Origin: Paracoccaceae bacterium
Lineage (GTDB): Bacteria; Pseudomonadota; Alphaproteobacteria; Rhodobacterales; Rhodobacteraceae
DNA: 37,666 nucleotides
NCBI GenBank assembly: GCA_902543185.1
Contig: CACBXB010000016.1
Coordinates: 1-37,666, forward strand
Direction: 5' to 3'
This document shows, piece by piece, positions 1 through 8,551 of this stretch (its first letter is position 1; each line of letters opens with the position of its first letter). A program made the position numbers and the translations under genes. The notes under the pieces were generated by a model, which saw only the letters and a list, made by a program, of their open reading frames with translations, made no database searches and had not been told where the DNA came from.

Positions 1-123
1 TATGGGCTTGCATTGGTTGAAGCGGTTGCACACCTTAACCACTTATATAAAGAAAAAATAGTTAGTCGCGAAATGAATAGTGATGGAGCGTATGTCTATC
101 GAACGAAAAGTGATCAAAAATAA
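1..123 (+). CDS. C-terminal end of a probable MBL-fold metallohydrolase (partial)
   Basis: The frame is open from the first base and gives the last 40 residues of a protein ending at the TAA at 121-123. The tail reads as a short helical, winged-helix-like segment (ALVEAVAHLNHLYKEK, then a beta hairpin ending VYRT). This resembles the C-terminal domain that follows the metallo-beta-lactamase fold in alphaproteobacterial MBL hydrolases. No metal-binding motif lies within the window, so the family assignment rests on this tail and on the neighbouring oxidase subunit IV, and is tentative. The coding frame itself is secure because it is followed by a normal gap and a second gene on the same strand. 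Confidence 0.5.
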   Translation, partial: YGLALVEAVAHLNHLYKEKIVSREMNSDGAYVYRTKSDQK

Positions 124-197
124 TTTAATGGTTTAAACCCGATAAAAATTTTATTAGAGTTTGACTGGTGATATTTAGCAATTTTAAGGAAAAAATT

Positions 198-332
198 ATG
201 TCTGAACATAAACACGGGTCAATGGATACAAAAGATCAAGAAAAGACATTTGCTGGTTTTGTTAAATTCAGCACAAACACTATAATAATTTGTATCGTTT
301 TGTTGGTGTTAATAGCCCTGATTAATGGCTAA
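198..332 (+). CDS. aa3-type cytochrome c oxidase subunit IV (44 aa)
   Basis: This small gene encodes 44 residues. The hydrophilic N-terminus MSEHKHGSMD is followed by QEKTFAGFVKF and one hydrophobic helix (about residues 28-42) ending in ALING. That is the pattern of the bacterial aa3-type cytochrome c oxidase subunit IV family, a single-helix accessory subunit of the terminal oxidase in the inner membrane. The ATG at 198 is preceded by AAGGA at 186-190. The catalytic oxidase subunits are not in this window, so the gene is detached from the main cox operon, as is common for this subunit in Rhodobacterales. The family match is strong despite the size. Confidence 0.85.
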   Translation: MSEHKHGSMDTKDQEKTFAGFVKFSTNTIIICIVLLVLIALING

Positions 333-460
333 CGGGTATGCTAAAACCTTAACACAAGATTGGTTTTGCCGAAATACAGAGATATAAAAACTCAAAAAGT
401 TGACAGTTAAAAAATCGAGTTTACGGTCCAAATGGTAAGTCATTAACGAAGAAGAGTGTT

Positions 461-1339
461 TTGTCTAAAAATTCTTGGGAAAAAAGCAAGATCATTGGCC
501 CAGACCCAAAAAATGAGCGATTAACTGCTTCGGTAACTGGTGTAAATCATTTTGGTGAAATATCTGAAATTCCCGTTGTGACGGAAAGGCCTATGACCAT
601 TTACTTAAATTCCCAAGAAATTGTCACCGCTATGACGATAGGTGATTACCCATCTCTATTAGCATTGGGGTATTTGAAAAATCAGAAAATGCTTCAAAAA
701 ACCGATCTAATCACCTCTATCGAAGTTGAGGAAGATTTGAATGTCGTTGTTGTCAGGACGAAACGTGAAACAAATTATGAGGAAAAATTATCTCGTAAAG
801 TAAGAACAAGCGGTTGCGCCGTTGGAACTATCTATGGTGATATAATGGATGGTTTACAAGATATCGAATTATCACCTTCGAAAATGAAGGTTTCACATCT
901 TTATGATCTATCTAAAAAAATAAATCGAATTCCTTCCTTGTATCTTGAGGCTGGAGCAATTCACGGAACTGTTCTTTGCAAAGATGATGTTCCATTAGTT
1001 TACATGGAAGATGTGGGCCGTCACAACGCAGTGGATAAAGTGGCGGGCTGGATGTTTGAAAATGACCACTTTGGTGGGGATAAAATCTTATATACAACTG
1101 GCCGGCTCACCTCTGAAATGGTGATAAAAACTGCTTTAATGGAAATCCCGATACTTGTATCACGTTCAGGTTTTACAGCTTGGGGTGTTGAATTGGCCAA
1201 CGACTTGGGTATGACTTTGATCGGTAGATTGCGTGGAAAACGATTTATATGCCTATCTGGAAGTGAACGTCTTATCTGGGACATTGAGAATTCTGATCCC
1301 GAAAGTATTGATGAAACTTATAAACCGGGAAAAAAGTGA
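461..1339 (+). CDS. fdhD: FdhD-family formate dehydrogenase accessory sulfurtransferase
   Basis: FdhD carries sulfur from the cysteine desulfurase IscS to the molybdenum cofactor of formate dehydrogenases in the cytoplasm. The 292-residue product has the family hallmarks EDVGRHNAVDK (residues 183-193), TGRLTSEM (213-220) and a C-terminal VELANDLGMTLIGRLRG block. The mobile loop reads RTSGCAVGT with one cysteine (C119), whereas E. coli FdhD has a CxxC pair there, so the second cysteine is replaced by glycine. The start is a TTG at 461; no in-frame ATG lies near it, and the next Met is well inside the fold. It heads a run of molybdenum-cofactor genes, with mobA starting 1 bp after its stop. No formate dehydrogenase is encoded here, so its client must be elsewhere. 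Confidence 0.9.
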   Translation: MSKNSWEKSKIIGPDPKNERLTASVTGVNHFGEISEIPVVTERPMTIYLNSQEIVTAMTIGDYPSLLALGYLKNQKMLQKTDLITSIEVEEDLNVVVVRTKRETNYEEKLSRKVRTSGCAVGTIYGDIMDGLQDIELSPSKMKVSHLYDLSKKINRIPSLYLEAGAIHGTVLCKDDVPLVYMEDVGRHNAVDKVAGWMFENDHFGGDKILYTTGRLTSEMVIKTALMEIPILVSRSGFTAWGVELANDLGMTLIGRLRGKRFICLSGSERLIWDIENSDPESIDETYKPGKK

Positions 1340-1340
1340 C

Positions 1341-1952
1341 GTGAGTATTTTGGGGGTCATATTAGCGGGCGGACAGGCAAGGAGAATGGGCGGTATTGAT
1401 AAGGGTAGGTTGAAAATCGGTGATGCTTCCATTTTAGAAATTACAACTAAAACTTTAAGTTTTCAGTTAGATAAGTTTGTTTTAAACGCAAATGGGGATC
1501 TTCGCAGATTTTCAGACCTAGAAATTCAAGTCATACCTGACATAATTAAGGGATATGTTGGTCCATTGGCAGGGATTTTATCAGGGATGCGGTTTGCTGA
1601 AAAAAACGGTTTCAATTCAATCCTAACAGTTGCTTCTGACACCCCATTTTTTCCCGCGGATTTAGTAAGTAAATTGTCTAGTGAAAGTGCTAAGGATAAT
1701 GCTTTAATTTCTATTGCTGCGACAAAACAAAATGACAAATTAGTGAGGCACCCTACTTTTGGATTGTGGTCCGTTTTGTTAGCTGATGACCTGGAAAAAA
1801 GCATTCAAGCTGGTTTACGGAAAATCGTTTTATGGGCTGATAAACACTCCGCTAAAACAGTTTTGTTTCCTTCAGTTGAATATGATCCATTCTTTAATAT
1901 TAATACACAAAGTGAATTAGAAGAAGCTCAACTGAGGATTAAGGCATTTTGA
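1341..1952 (+). CDS. mobA: Molybdenum cofactor guanylyltransferase MobA
   Basis: MobA transfers GMP from GTP to molybdopterin to make the bis-MGD cofactor of DMSO-reductase-family enzymes such as formate dehydrogenase. The 203-residue protein begins with the nucleotide-binding signature LAGGQARRMGG (residues 8-18) followed by K21. It also has GPLAG (74-78) and the metal-binding aspartate in VASDTPFF (D100). The frame stays open upstream into fdhD, but the GTG at 1341 places LAGG at the usual distance from the N-terminus and sits 1 bp after the fdhD stop, so I chose it. The stop overlaps the mobB start, which implies translational coupling. Confidence 0.93.
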   Translation: MSILGVILAGGQARRMGGIDKGRLKIGDASILEITTKTLSFQLDKFVLNANGDLRRFSDLEIQVIPDIIKGYVGPLAGILSGMRFAEKNGFNSILTVASDTPFFPADLVSKLSSESAKDNALISIAATKQNDKLVRHPTFGLWSVLLADDLEKSIQAGLRKIVLWADKHSAKTVLFPSVEYDPFFNINTQSELEEAQLRIKAF

Positions 1953-2440
1953 AAGTTTTTGGTATCACAGGGTGGAAAAACTCTGGAAAAACGCATCTGA
2001 TGGAACGCCTTGTTGCAGAGTTCATAAGCCGGAGCCTTTCTGTTTCTACAATAAAAAACGCCCACCACGGTTTTGATGTTGACCAACCTGGCAAAGATAG
2101 TTTTCGTCATAGGCAAGCTGGAGCCCAAGAGGTTCTCATTGCGTCAGAAAAACGCTGGGTTTTAATGCATGAGAATACTGATGAGTTACAACCAAAACTT
2201 GCAGATCTAATCAAAAAATTGTCAAAAGTCGATTTGGTTTTAGTTGAGGGCTTTAAACTGGAGAAGCATCCAAAGATTGAGGTTTTTAGGAAAGCGGGTG
2301 ATAAAAATTTAATTGCAGAAAACGACCCAACTATTTTGGCTGTGGCAACTGACGTAGAAATATCTATCGAAAAAACTTGTATAAATTTAAATGACACAAT
2401 TGCTATTGCTAATTTTATAGGAAATTATCTTGAACTTTGA
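1949..2440 (+). CDS. mobB: Molybdopterin-guanine dinucleotide biosynthesis adaptor MobB
   Basis: MobB is a P-loop GTP-binding protein that assists MobA in forming the guanine dinucleotide cofactor. The 163 residues start with a beta strand and the Walker A motif GWKNSGKT (residues 8-15). Further on come an AHHGFDVD segment and LVEGFK, both typical of the family. The start is TTG at 1949, overlapping the mobA TGA (1950-1952). This places the Walker A loop at the expected position, and there is no better start. The 3' end overlaps the next gene by 11 bp. The length is normal for MobB. Confidence 0.92.
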   Translation: MKVFGITGWKNSGKTHLMERLVAEFISRSLSVSTIKNAHHGFDVDQPGKDSFRHRQAGAQEVLIASEKRWVLMHENTDELQPKLADLIKKLSKVDLVLVEGFKLEKHPKIEVFRKAGDKNLIAENDPTILAVATDVEISIEKTCINLNDTIAIANFIGNYLEL

Positions 2441-3311
2441 TCGTCTGGCAGTGGTAGATTGGTCAGCCCGTTCTAAACCTTCTTCAAAGACACCTGCAAA
2501 GGATGCAATTTATATTTGCCATTCAATTAACTTTGAAATGCAAAATACAGAATACTTTCGAACTCGGCGAGCTGCTTTAAACTTTATCGAAAAACTGATT
2601 GAAAAATCGTTAGCTCTGAGGCAGCGAATTTTTATTGGATTTGATTTCGCGTTTGGCTATCCAGCAGGTTTTTCAAAGAGTGTTACCTCTTCCTCAAATC
2701 CCTTTTCTATTTGGGAATTCTTAAACGAGGCGGTAACTGATGGTGAAGACAACTCTAACAATAGGTTTGAAGTTGCACAGGGATTAAATTCAAAGTTTGA
2801 TGGAATTGGTCCGTTTTGGGGCTGTCCACAAAATTTACACCTTTATGGTTTGCCGCATAAAGGTACTGATAGGTCCTCGCATGGGTTAAGTGAGTTTAGA
2901 CTTTGTGAGGAATATGCCAGATCAGCTCATAGTGTATGGAAATTGTTCACAACGGGTGCTGTAGGTTCACAGAGCCTAATGGGCATACCTTGCCTGCAAA
3001 AATTGAGAGAAAAATTTAATAAGAAACTATGTGTTTGGCCTTTTGATCAGGAATTTGACTCTGCTCAAATTGTTTTGGGTGAAGTTTATCCAAGCCTTTT
3101 TAAGTTTCCATCAGATATTGAAATCAAAACTAAAGCTAAAGTATTTTGCCACGATATTACAGATGCTTATCAGACTTATAGAACAGTTGAAAATCTTCTT
3201 AATTTGGATAGAGACGGGAAATTACTACCTCTAATTCCTAGTAACTTCAGGAGGCAAATTTTGGAAGAGGGCTGGATTGTTGGCTTAAGCTTTGACAATC
3301 TTAGAATATGA
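2430..3311 (+). CDS. Conserved protein of unknown function in the molybdenum-cofactor operon (possible DUF429/RNase H-like fold)
   Basis: This is a 293-residue protein I cannot assign to a characterised family. The visible blocks are VVDWSA (residues 8-13), GFDFAFGYP (70-78), GEVYPSLF (217-224) and an acidic/aromatic ITDAYQTYRT near 243-252. The order (VDWS near the N-terminus, a central DFAFGYP, EVYP, then a late Asp) resembles the acidic-residue layout of DUF429-type RNase H-like proteins; this is a pattern inference. There is no signal peptide or membrane segment. The TTG start at 2430 lies inside the mobB end, and its TGA overlaps the moeA ATG. It is therefore locked into the cofactor operon, suggesting a role in molybdopterin metabolism or control. 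Confidence 0.75.
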   Translation: MNFDRLAVVDWSARSKPSSKTPAKDAIYICHSINFEMQNTEYFRTRRAALNFIEKLIEKSLALRQRIFIGFDFAFGYPAGFSKSVTSSSNPFSIWEFLNEAVTDGEDNSNNRFEVAQGLNSKFDGIGPFWGCPQNLHLYGLPHKGTDRSSHGLSEFRLCEEYARSAHSVWKLFTTGAVGSQSLMGIPCLQKLREKFNKKLCVWPFDQEFDSAQIVLGEVYPSLFKFPSDIEIKTKAKVFCHDITDAYQTYRTVENLLNLDRDGKLLPLIPSNFRRQILEEGWIVGLSFDNLRI

Positions 3312-4558
3312 GCACAACGAAGAAATTACAAAATGACTGTTTTGCGCTCCCAGCGGGAGTGGACTGGACACCCTTGGATGATGCTTTGATGCATTTGGAA
3401 ACGAGTCTAAGTCCCATTATTGAAACGGAAGACTTACCGATTAATTTAACAGTAGGAAGAACCTTAGCTGGTGATTTAAAAGCAGGTTCAGATTCTCCAC
3501 CTTTTTCAAATTCAGCAGTTGATGGTTATGCTTTTAGGTTCGCTGATGCTCGTGGAAAATATTTAGATTTAAAACAGGGCAGGTCAGCTGCCGGGCACCC
3601 CCTTTCTCAAGCAGTATATAAAGGCCAAGCTGTACGTATTTTTACTGGTGCCGTTTTACCAGCGGGTACAGATACGGTGGTCCTTCAGGAAGATGTACAG
3701 CTTGAAGGCAATAAAATTTACTTTGAAAACTCACTACAGCTTGGGGCAAATACAAGAGTCGTTGGAGAGGATATAAAGAAGGGGCAAGTATTAGCACTTA
3801 AACGCGATCTTATGACGGCTTTTATGGCTGCATCTTCAATATCTTCAGGAATAAGAAAAGCTAAAGTTTACCGAAAGCTCAGAGTTGGCGTCTTTTCCAC
3901 TGGTGATGAATTGATTGACTTTGAAAAACCGCTGAAGTTTGGTTCAATTTTTGACGTAAATTCACCAATGCTAGCCAGTCTGTTGAAGGCTTGGGGCTAC
4001 GAAGTTTCCGAACTAGGAAAAATTCCAGACAATCTTGAAGTGCTTAGAGACAAATTGAATAAAGCATCAGAGAATTTTGATGTCTTAATTACCTCGGGTG
4101 GTGCCTCTGCGGGCGATGAGGATCATTTAGCTGCAATATTAAGCAGTGAAGGACAAGTTACTGAATGGAGAATAGCTATTAAACCAGGAAGACCTATGGC
4201 GATGGGTTTTTGGCATGATACTCCAATCTTTGGGCTTCCAGGAAACCCGGTAGCCGCGGCCACCTGCGCCCTTATTTTTGTACGGCCAGCTTTGTCTAAG
4301 TTTTCTGGGGGAAATTGGATTGTGCCTCAAGCTTATTATATATCAGCTGCATTTGAAAAAACTAAAAAGGCAGGGCGCCGAGAATTTCTTCGGGCTAGGG
4401 TATCTAATAATAAAGTGGAGATATTTAAATCGGAAGGATCTGGCTTGACGAGTGGATTAGCCTGGGCGACAGGTTTTGTAGAACTGCCCGATGAAGAAAT
4501 CAAAATTAATATTGGAGATAAAGTTAAATATATTCCTTTTTCTAGTTTTGATTTATAA
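3308..4558 (+). CDS. moeA: Molybdopterin molybdotransferase MoeA
   Basis: MoeA inserts molybdate into adenylylated molybdopterin. The 416-residue product has the N-terminal PPFSNSAVDGYA block (64-75) and a MoCF-type domain with STGDEL, DVNSPML, LITSGGASAGDED and KPGRPMAMG, followed by GLPGNPVAA. A C-terminal beta-barrel region ends the protein. The ATG at 3308 overlaps the preceding stop (ATGA), and the length is normal for the family. It closes the operon. The following 148 bases up to the ligase start are very AT-rich, with a T-run near 4582-4588 but no clear hairpin. Confidence 0.95.
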   Translation: MSTTKKLQNDCFALPAGVDWTPLDDALMHLETSLSPIIETEDLPINLTVGRTLAGDLKAGSDSPPFSNSAVDGYAFRFADARGKYLDLKQGRSAAGHPLSQAVYKGQAVRIFTGAVLPAGTDTVVLQEDVQLEGNKIYFENSLQLGANTRVVGEDIKKGQVLALKRDLMTAFMAASSISSGIRKAKVYRKLRVGVFSTGDELIDFEKPLKFGSIFDVNSPMLASLLKAWGYEVSELGKIPDNLEVLRDKLNKASENFDVLITSGGASAGDEDHLAAILSSEGQVTEWRIAIKPGRPMAMGFWHDTPIFGLPGNPVAAATCALIFVRPALSKFSGGNWIVPQAYYISAAFEKTKKAGRREFLRARVSNNKVEIFKSEGSGLTSGLAWATGFVELPDEEIKINIGDKVKYIPFSSFDL

Positions 4559-4706
4559 AGTTAGTTTCTTGTTTCTATTTGTTTTTTTAAACTTGGATAT
4601 TCTATAAATTTGAGTTAAATACAAAGGCTACGCTTAAAAGAAATTTATGGGTTGAATTTTTTATAAAACGTTTATTTTTTTGAGTTGTTACTGGGAGGAA
4701 ATATCA

Positions 4707-6674
4707 TTGGCACAGTCTAATAAAGGTACCAATAATTTGGTATCTCTACCCGCTTTGTTGCGCAGAAATGCAAACACTTTTGGAAGCTCAGCTGCTTTTA
4801 GAGAAAAAGAGTTTGGTATCTGGCAAACTTGGTCGTGGGCGAAAGCGTTAGATGAAGCTGAAAACTTTGCTCTTGGTTTAATCGAGTTGGGAATACAGCC
4901 CGGTGATTTTGTTGCAGTGCTGGGGCGCAACCGTCCAGACCTTTATATTTCAATGATCGCGATACAGATGACAGGGGCAACTCCGGTGCCACAATACCAA
5001 GACTCGGTTGCTGAAGAGATGGAATATGTTCTCGCCCACTGTGGTGCTAAATTTGTGGTTGCTGGTGATCAAGAACAAGTAGATAAAATTTTAGAGATCC
5101 AGTCTAAACTCCCAGATTTTGAGCAAATGATCTATCTGGATGGGCGCGGACTTCGAAAATACGATCATTCAAAACTACATTCGTTTTTATCTGTAATGGA
5201 GAGTGGAAAAAAAAGTGGTGAGAATGTCCGATCAATTTTAAATGAAAGGGAACGCGCTCTGAACTACGACTCTATATGTGTTATGCTGTACACTTCTGGC
5301 ACAACAGGGCGCCCAAAGGGTGTTGTTTTGTCTAATGCAAATATCATTGAGACTGCCAAGACTACATGTGAGTTTGACAACCTCAAACAGACCGATGAAA
5401 TTTTGGCATATTTGCCAATGGCTTGGATAGGCGATTTTATTTTCTCCGTTGGTCAAGCCATGTGGAGTGGCTTTTGCGCAAATTGTCCTGAAAGTGCTGA
5501 TACTTTATCGACTGACTTAAGAGAAATAGGTCCAACTTACTACTTTGCGCCTCCGCGTGTTTTTGAAATGCAACTTACAAATGTGATGATTCGCATGGAA
5601 GACTCAGGTCGATTTAAAAAATGGTTGTTCGATTACTTTATGGAGCATGCGCGTCAGGTAGGTGCCAATATTCTTGATGGAAAGTCAGTGGGACTTGGCA
5701 GTCGGATAAAATATTTTCTAGGAGAATTGACAGTATACGGACCATTAAAAAATACTTTAGGGTTATCCAAAGTACGGGTTGGCTACACCGCTGGCGAAGC
5801 AATTGGTCCAGAAATTTTTGATTTTTACCGGTCTTTGGGAATAAATTTAAAGCAACTTTATGGGCAGACCGAAGCTTCAGTTTATATAACCCAGCAGCCA
5901 GACGGAGAAGTGCGTGGTGATACAGTTGGGGTCCCAACGCCGGGAGTTGAAGTGCGTATAGGCGATAATGGCGAAGTTTACTACAGAAGCCCAGGGACTT
6001 TTGTAGAATACTACAAAAATCCTGAGAGTACTGCGGATACAAAAGACCCAGAAGGTTGGGTGGCTACCGGTGATGCTGGATTTTTTGAAGAAGATACCGG
6101 GCATTTGCGTATAATCGACCGAGCCAAGGATGTCGCCAAAATGTCTGATGGTTCAATGTTTGCTCCCAAATATGTCGAAAACAAATTAAAATTTTACCCA
6201 AATATTCTCGAAGCCGTTGTCTTTGGCGCAGGCAAAGAAAGGTGTGTTGCTTTTGTAAATATCGATCTATCAGCCGTTGGGAACTGGGCTGAGCGTAATA
6301 ATATAGCCTATTCCAGTTACCAAGAGTTGGCTGGAAATACAAAGGTGCTTGAAATGGTTAAAGAGCATATTGAAGAGGTCAACATTTCAATTTCGGAAGA
6401 TAAAATGTTGGCAGGATGCCAAGTGCATAGATTTATAGTTCTTCATAAGGAGCTTGATGCTGACGATGGAGAGCTCACTCGCACCCGGAAGGTCAGGCGA
6501 AAAATAATTGGAGAAAAATTTAAAGATTTAGTCACAGCGCTTTATGATGGATCGGGGTCAGTTTACACCGAAACAGAGGTGACTTACGAAGATGGGCGCA
6601 AGGGAAAAATATCCGCTAATCTAGATATTGTGGACGCCCAAGTGATTAATCAAGCCAATATAGCAGCTGAGTAA
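4707..6674 (+). CDS. AMP-dependent long-chain acyl-CoA ligase-like protein
   Basis: This 655-residue adenylate-forming enzyme should activate a carboxylic acid to its acyl-AMP and then its CoA thioester. All core motifs are present: YTSGTTGRPKG (195-205), YGQTE (385-389), ATGD (453-456), a hinge-like RAKDVAKMSDG, and a C-terminal ELTRTRKVRRK with the lysine. I chose the TTG at 4707 because GGGAGGA (4693-4699) sits 7 bp before it; the frame is open further upstream without a ribosome-binding site. It is followed after 9 bp by an ABC ATPase gene and heads a Liv-type transporter operon, which suggests that its substrate is what the transporter imports. The substrate cannot be read from the sequence. 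Confidence 0.88.
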   Translation: MAQSNKGTNNLVSLPALLRRNANTFGSSAAFREKEFGIWQTWSWAKALDEAENFALGLIELGIQPGDFVAVLGRNRPDLYISMIAIQMTGATPVPQYQDSVAEEMEYVLAHCGAKFVVAGDQEQVDKILEIQSKLPDFEQMIYLDGRGLRKYDHSKLHSFLSVMESGKKSGENVRSILNERERALNYDSICVMLYTSGTTGRPKGVVLSNANIIETAKTTCEFDNLKQTDEILAYLPMAWIGDFIFSVGQAMWSGFCANCPESADTLSTDLREIGPTYYFAPPRVFEMQLTNVMIRMEDSGRFKKWLFDYFMEHARQVGANILDGKSVGLGSRIKYFLGELTVYGPLKNTLGLSKVRVGYTAGEAIGPEIFDFYRSLGINLKQLYGQTEASVYITQQPDGEVRGDTVGVPTPGVEVRIGDNGEVYYRSPGTFVEYYKNPESTADTKDPEGWVATGDAGFFEEDTGHLRIIDRAKDVAKMSDGSMFAPKYVENKLKFYPNILEAVVFGAGKERCVAFVNIDLSAVGNWAERNNIAYSSYQELAGNTKVLEMVKEHIEEVNISISEDKMLAGCQVHRFIVLHKELDADDGELTRTRKVRRKIIGEKFKDLVTALYDGSGSVYTETEVTYEDGRKGKISANLDIVDAQVINQANIAAE

Positions 6675-6683
6675 GAGGGAAAA

Positions 6684-7502
6684 GTGTTGAGTACAACTGA
6701 AGGATACATGACACCTGATGGTCGACAAATCGGCGGCGTAGTAATGGAGATGAAAAATATAACTCTAAAGTTTGGTGGTGTTACTGCGATAGAAGATATA
6801 TCTTTTGATATTCACGAAGGTGAAATAAGAGCGATTATTGGTCCTAACGGTGCTGGAAAATCTTCTATGTTAAATGTAATTTCTGGATTTTATATACCTC
6901 AACAAGGCGAAGTTTTTTTTAGGGGTGCTAAAAGGGCTCAGTTAAAGCCCTTTGAAGTGGCTAGGCAAGGGATAGCTAGAACTTTCCAGAATATTGCTTT
7001 GTTTGAGGGTATGAGCGTTTTAGATAATGTTATGACGGGTCGTCTAACTCATATGAAGGCCGGAATAATTTCTCAATCTTTGTGGCGGGGGCCAGCCGAA
7101 CGGGAAGAAACTGAAAATCGTGAGATTTGCGAACGTGTAATTGATTTTCTTGAGATTCAATCCATCCGAAAGACGCCCGTTTCTCGCCTGCCATATGGTT
7201 TAAAGAAGCGTGTGGAGCTAGCAAGAGCACTTGCTTCAGAGCCCAAATTGTTACTTCTAGATGAACCAATGGCTGGGATGAATGTTGAAGAAAAGGAAGA
7301 TATGAGTCGCTTCATTTTAGATGTAAACGACGAGTTTGGAACGACGATAGCATTGATAGAGCATGACATGGGCGTAGTCATGGATTTATCTGATCGAGTG
7401 GTAGTTATGGATTATGGAAAAAAAATTGGTGATGGGACCCCAAATGAAGTTAGAAATAATCAAGCTGTGATAGACGCTTACCTAGGTGTCAGCCATGACT
7501 AA
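6684..7502 (+). CDS. Branched-chain-type ABC transporter ATP-binding protein (LivG-like)
   Basis: This is one of two ATPases of the Liv-type importer encoded here, acting at the cytoplasmic face of the inner membrane. The 272 residues contain the Walker A GPNGAGKS (53-60), the long variable region typical of LivG, and a signature replaced by RLPYGLKKR. The Walker B is LLLLDEPMAGM (about 188-198) and the switch His is in LIEHDMG. An N-terminal extension of about 24 residues (GYMTPDGRQIGG) precedes the normal LivG start. The GTG at 6684 follows AGAGGGA (6674-6680); the TTG at 6687 is equally possible and changes one residue. The name LivG describes the fold, not a proven leucine substrate. Confidence 0.9.
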   Translation: MLSTTEGYMTPDGRQIGGVVMEMKNITLKFGGVTAIEDISFDIHEGEIRAIIGPNGAGKSSMLNVISGFYIPQQGEVFFRGAKRAQLKPFEVARQGIARTFQNIALFEGMSVLDNVMTGRLTHMKAGIISQSLWRGPAEREETENREICERVIDFLEIQSIRKTPVSRLPYGLKKRVELARALASEPKLLLLDEPMAGMNVEEKEDMSRFILDVNDEFGTTIALIEHDMGVVMDLSDRVVVMDYGKKIGDGTPNEVRNNQAVIDAYLGVSHD

Positions 7503-7561
7503 CAGGTTTTTTATGCCCATAAAAGAGTATCCATTTTTCTATAAAAATTGGGAGAGCAACC

Positions 7562-8548
7562 ATGCCTGAACAGCTTTTTTTTACGATAGAAGTTATTTTA
7601 AACGGTTTAATGGCGGGTGTTTTATATTCGTTGGTGGCCCTTGGATTTGTATTAATTTATAAAGCGTCCGGAATTTTTAATTATGCTCAAGGAGTTATGG
7701 CGTTATTCGCGGCTATGACGCTTGTTGGCATAATGGAGGGCAGAATTCCTTTTGCTCATCTAATCAATGCAATTTTGGGTACAAAAATCCACCACTTTGG
7801 ATGGCATGTGAATGCAGTTCTGGCATTAATCCTAACAATGGGCGTGATGTTGCTATTAGCCTGGTTGGTGCAGAAGGTTATATTCAAACATTTGGTCAAT
7901 CAAGAGGGTATAATCCTATTTATGGCTACAATAGGCTTGGCTTACTTTCTGGAGGGCGTGGGTGACTTAATGTGGGGAGGAGATATTAAAATGCTTGACG
8001 TAGGCATCCCACAAGGACTTAATCTCTGGATTGACGAAACAACCTACAACATGTTTGATTATGGTTTCTTCATTGATAATTTAGATATCTATGCAACTGT
8101 TATTGCAGCTATTCTTGTTTTTGTTCTCGTGGGTTTTTCACAATATACCAAGCAGGGACGAGCGATGAGAGCTGTTGCTGATGATCACCAAGCGGCATTA
8201 TCCGTTGGAGTTTCATTAAACTTTATCTGGATAATGGTGTGGACTTTAGCTGGTTTTGTAGCACTCGTAGCAGGTATTGTATGGGGAACAAAATCTGGAG
8301 TTCAATTTTCTCTGTCATTAATAGCTCTAAAAGCTTTGCCGGTGCTTATGCTTGGAGGTTTCACGTCCATACCTGGGGCTATAGTTGGCGGATTAATTAT
8401 TGGGGTGGGAGAAAAATTATTTGAATTTGCCGTAGGCCCGCTAATTGGTGGTGCTACGGAAAACTGGTTTGCCTATGTATTGGCATTACTATTTCTAGTC
8501 TTTCGGCCTCAAGGTTTATTTGGCGAAAAAATCATCGAGAGGGTGTAG
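7562..8548 (+). CDS. Branched-chain-type ABC transporter permease (LivH-like)
   Basis: This 328-residue polytopic membrane protein has about eight hydrophobic segments. The first helix carries LNGLMAGVLYSLVALG and is followed by FNYAQG, both conserved in LivH permeases. The later block FTSIPGAIVGG and the C-terminal FRPQGLFGEK are also family hallmarks. The ATG at 7562 is preceded by GGGAG. It forms the transmembrane channel with the LivM-like protein encoded 3 bp downstream. A 59-bp gap separates it from the ATPase gene upstream, without an obvious terminator. Confidence 0.93.
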   Translation: MPEQLFFTIEVILNGLMAGVLYSLVALGFVLIYKASGIFNYAQGVMALFAAMTLVGIMEGRIPFAHLINAILGTKIHHFGWHVNAVLALILTMGVMLLLAWLVQKVIFKHLVNQEGIILFMATIGLAYFLEGVGDLMWGGDIKMLDVGIPQGLNLWIDETTYNMFDYGFFIDNLDIYATVIAAILVFVLVGFSQYTKQGRAMRAVADDHQAALSVGVSLNFIWIMVWTLAGFVALVAGIVWGTKSGVQFSLSLIALKALPVLMLGGFTSIPGAIVGGLIIGVGEKLFEFAVGPLIGGATENWFAYVLALLFLVFRPQGLFGEKIIERV

Positions 8549-8551
8549 TTT

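Noticed and set aside
1233-1340. Upstream extension of the mobA frame overlapping fdhD
   Set aside because: The GTG at 1341 puts the LAGG nucleotide motif at its normal distance from the N-terminus; the extension lies wholly within fdhD.
5638-6042. Reverse-strand 134-codon frame within the acyl-CoA ligase
   Set aside because: It is antisense to conserved ligase motifs (including YGQTE), and the product shows no recognisable pattern.
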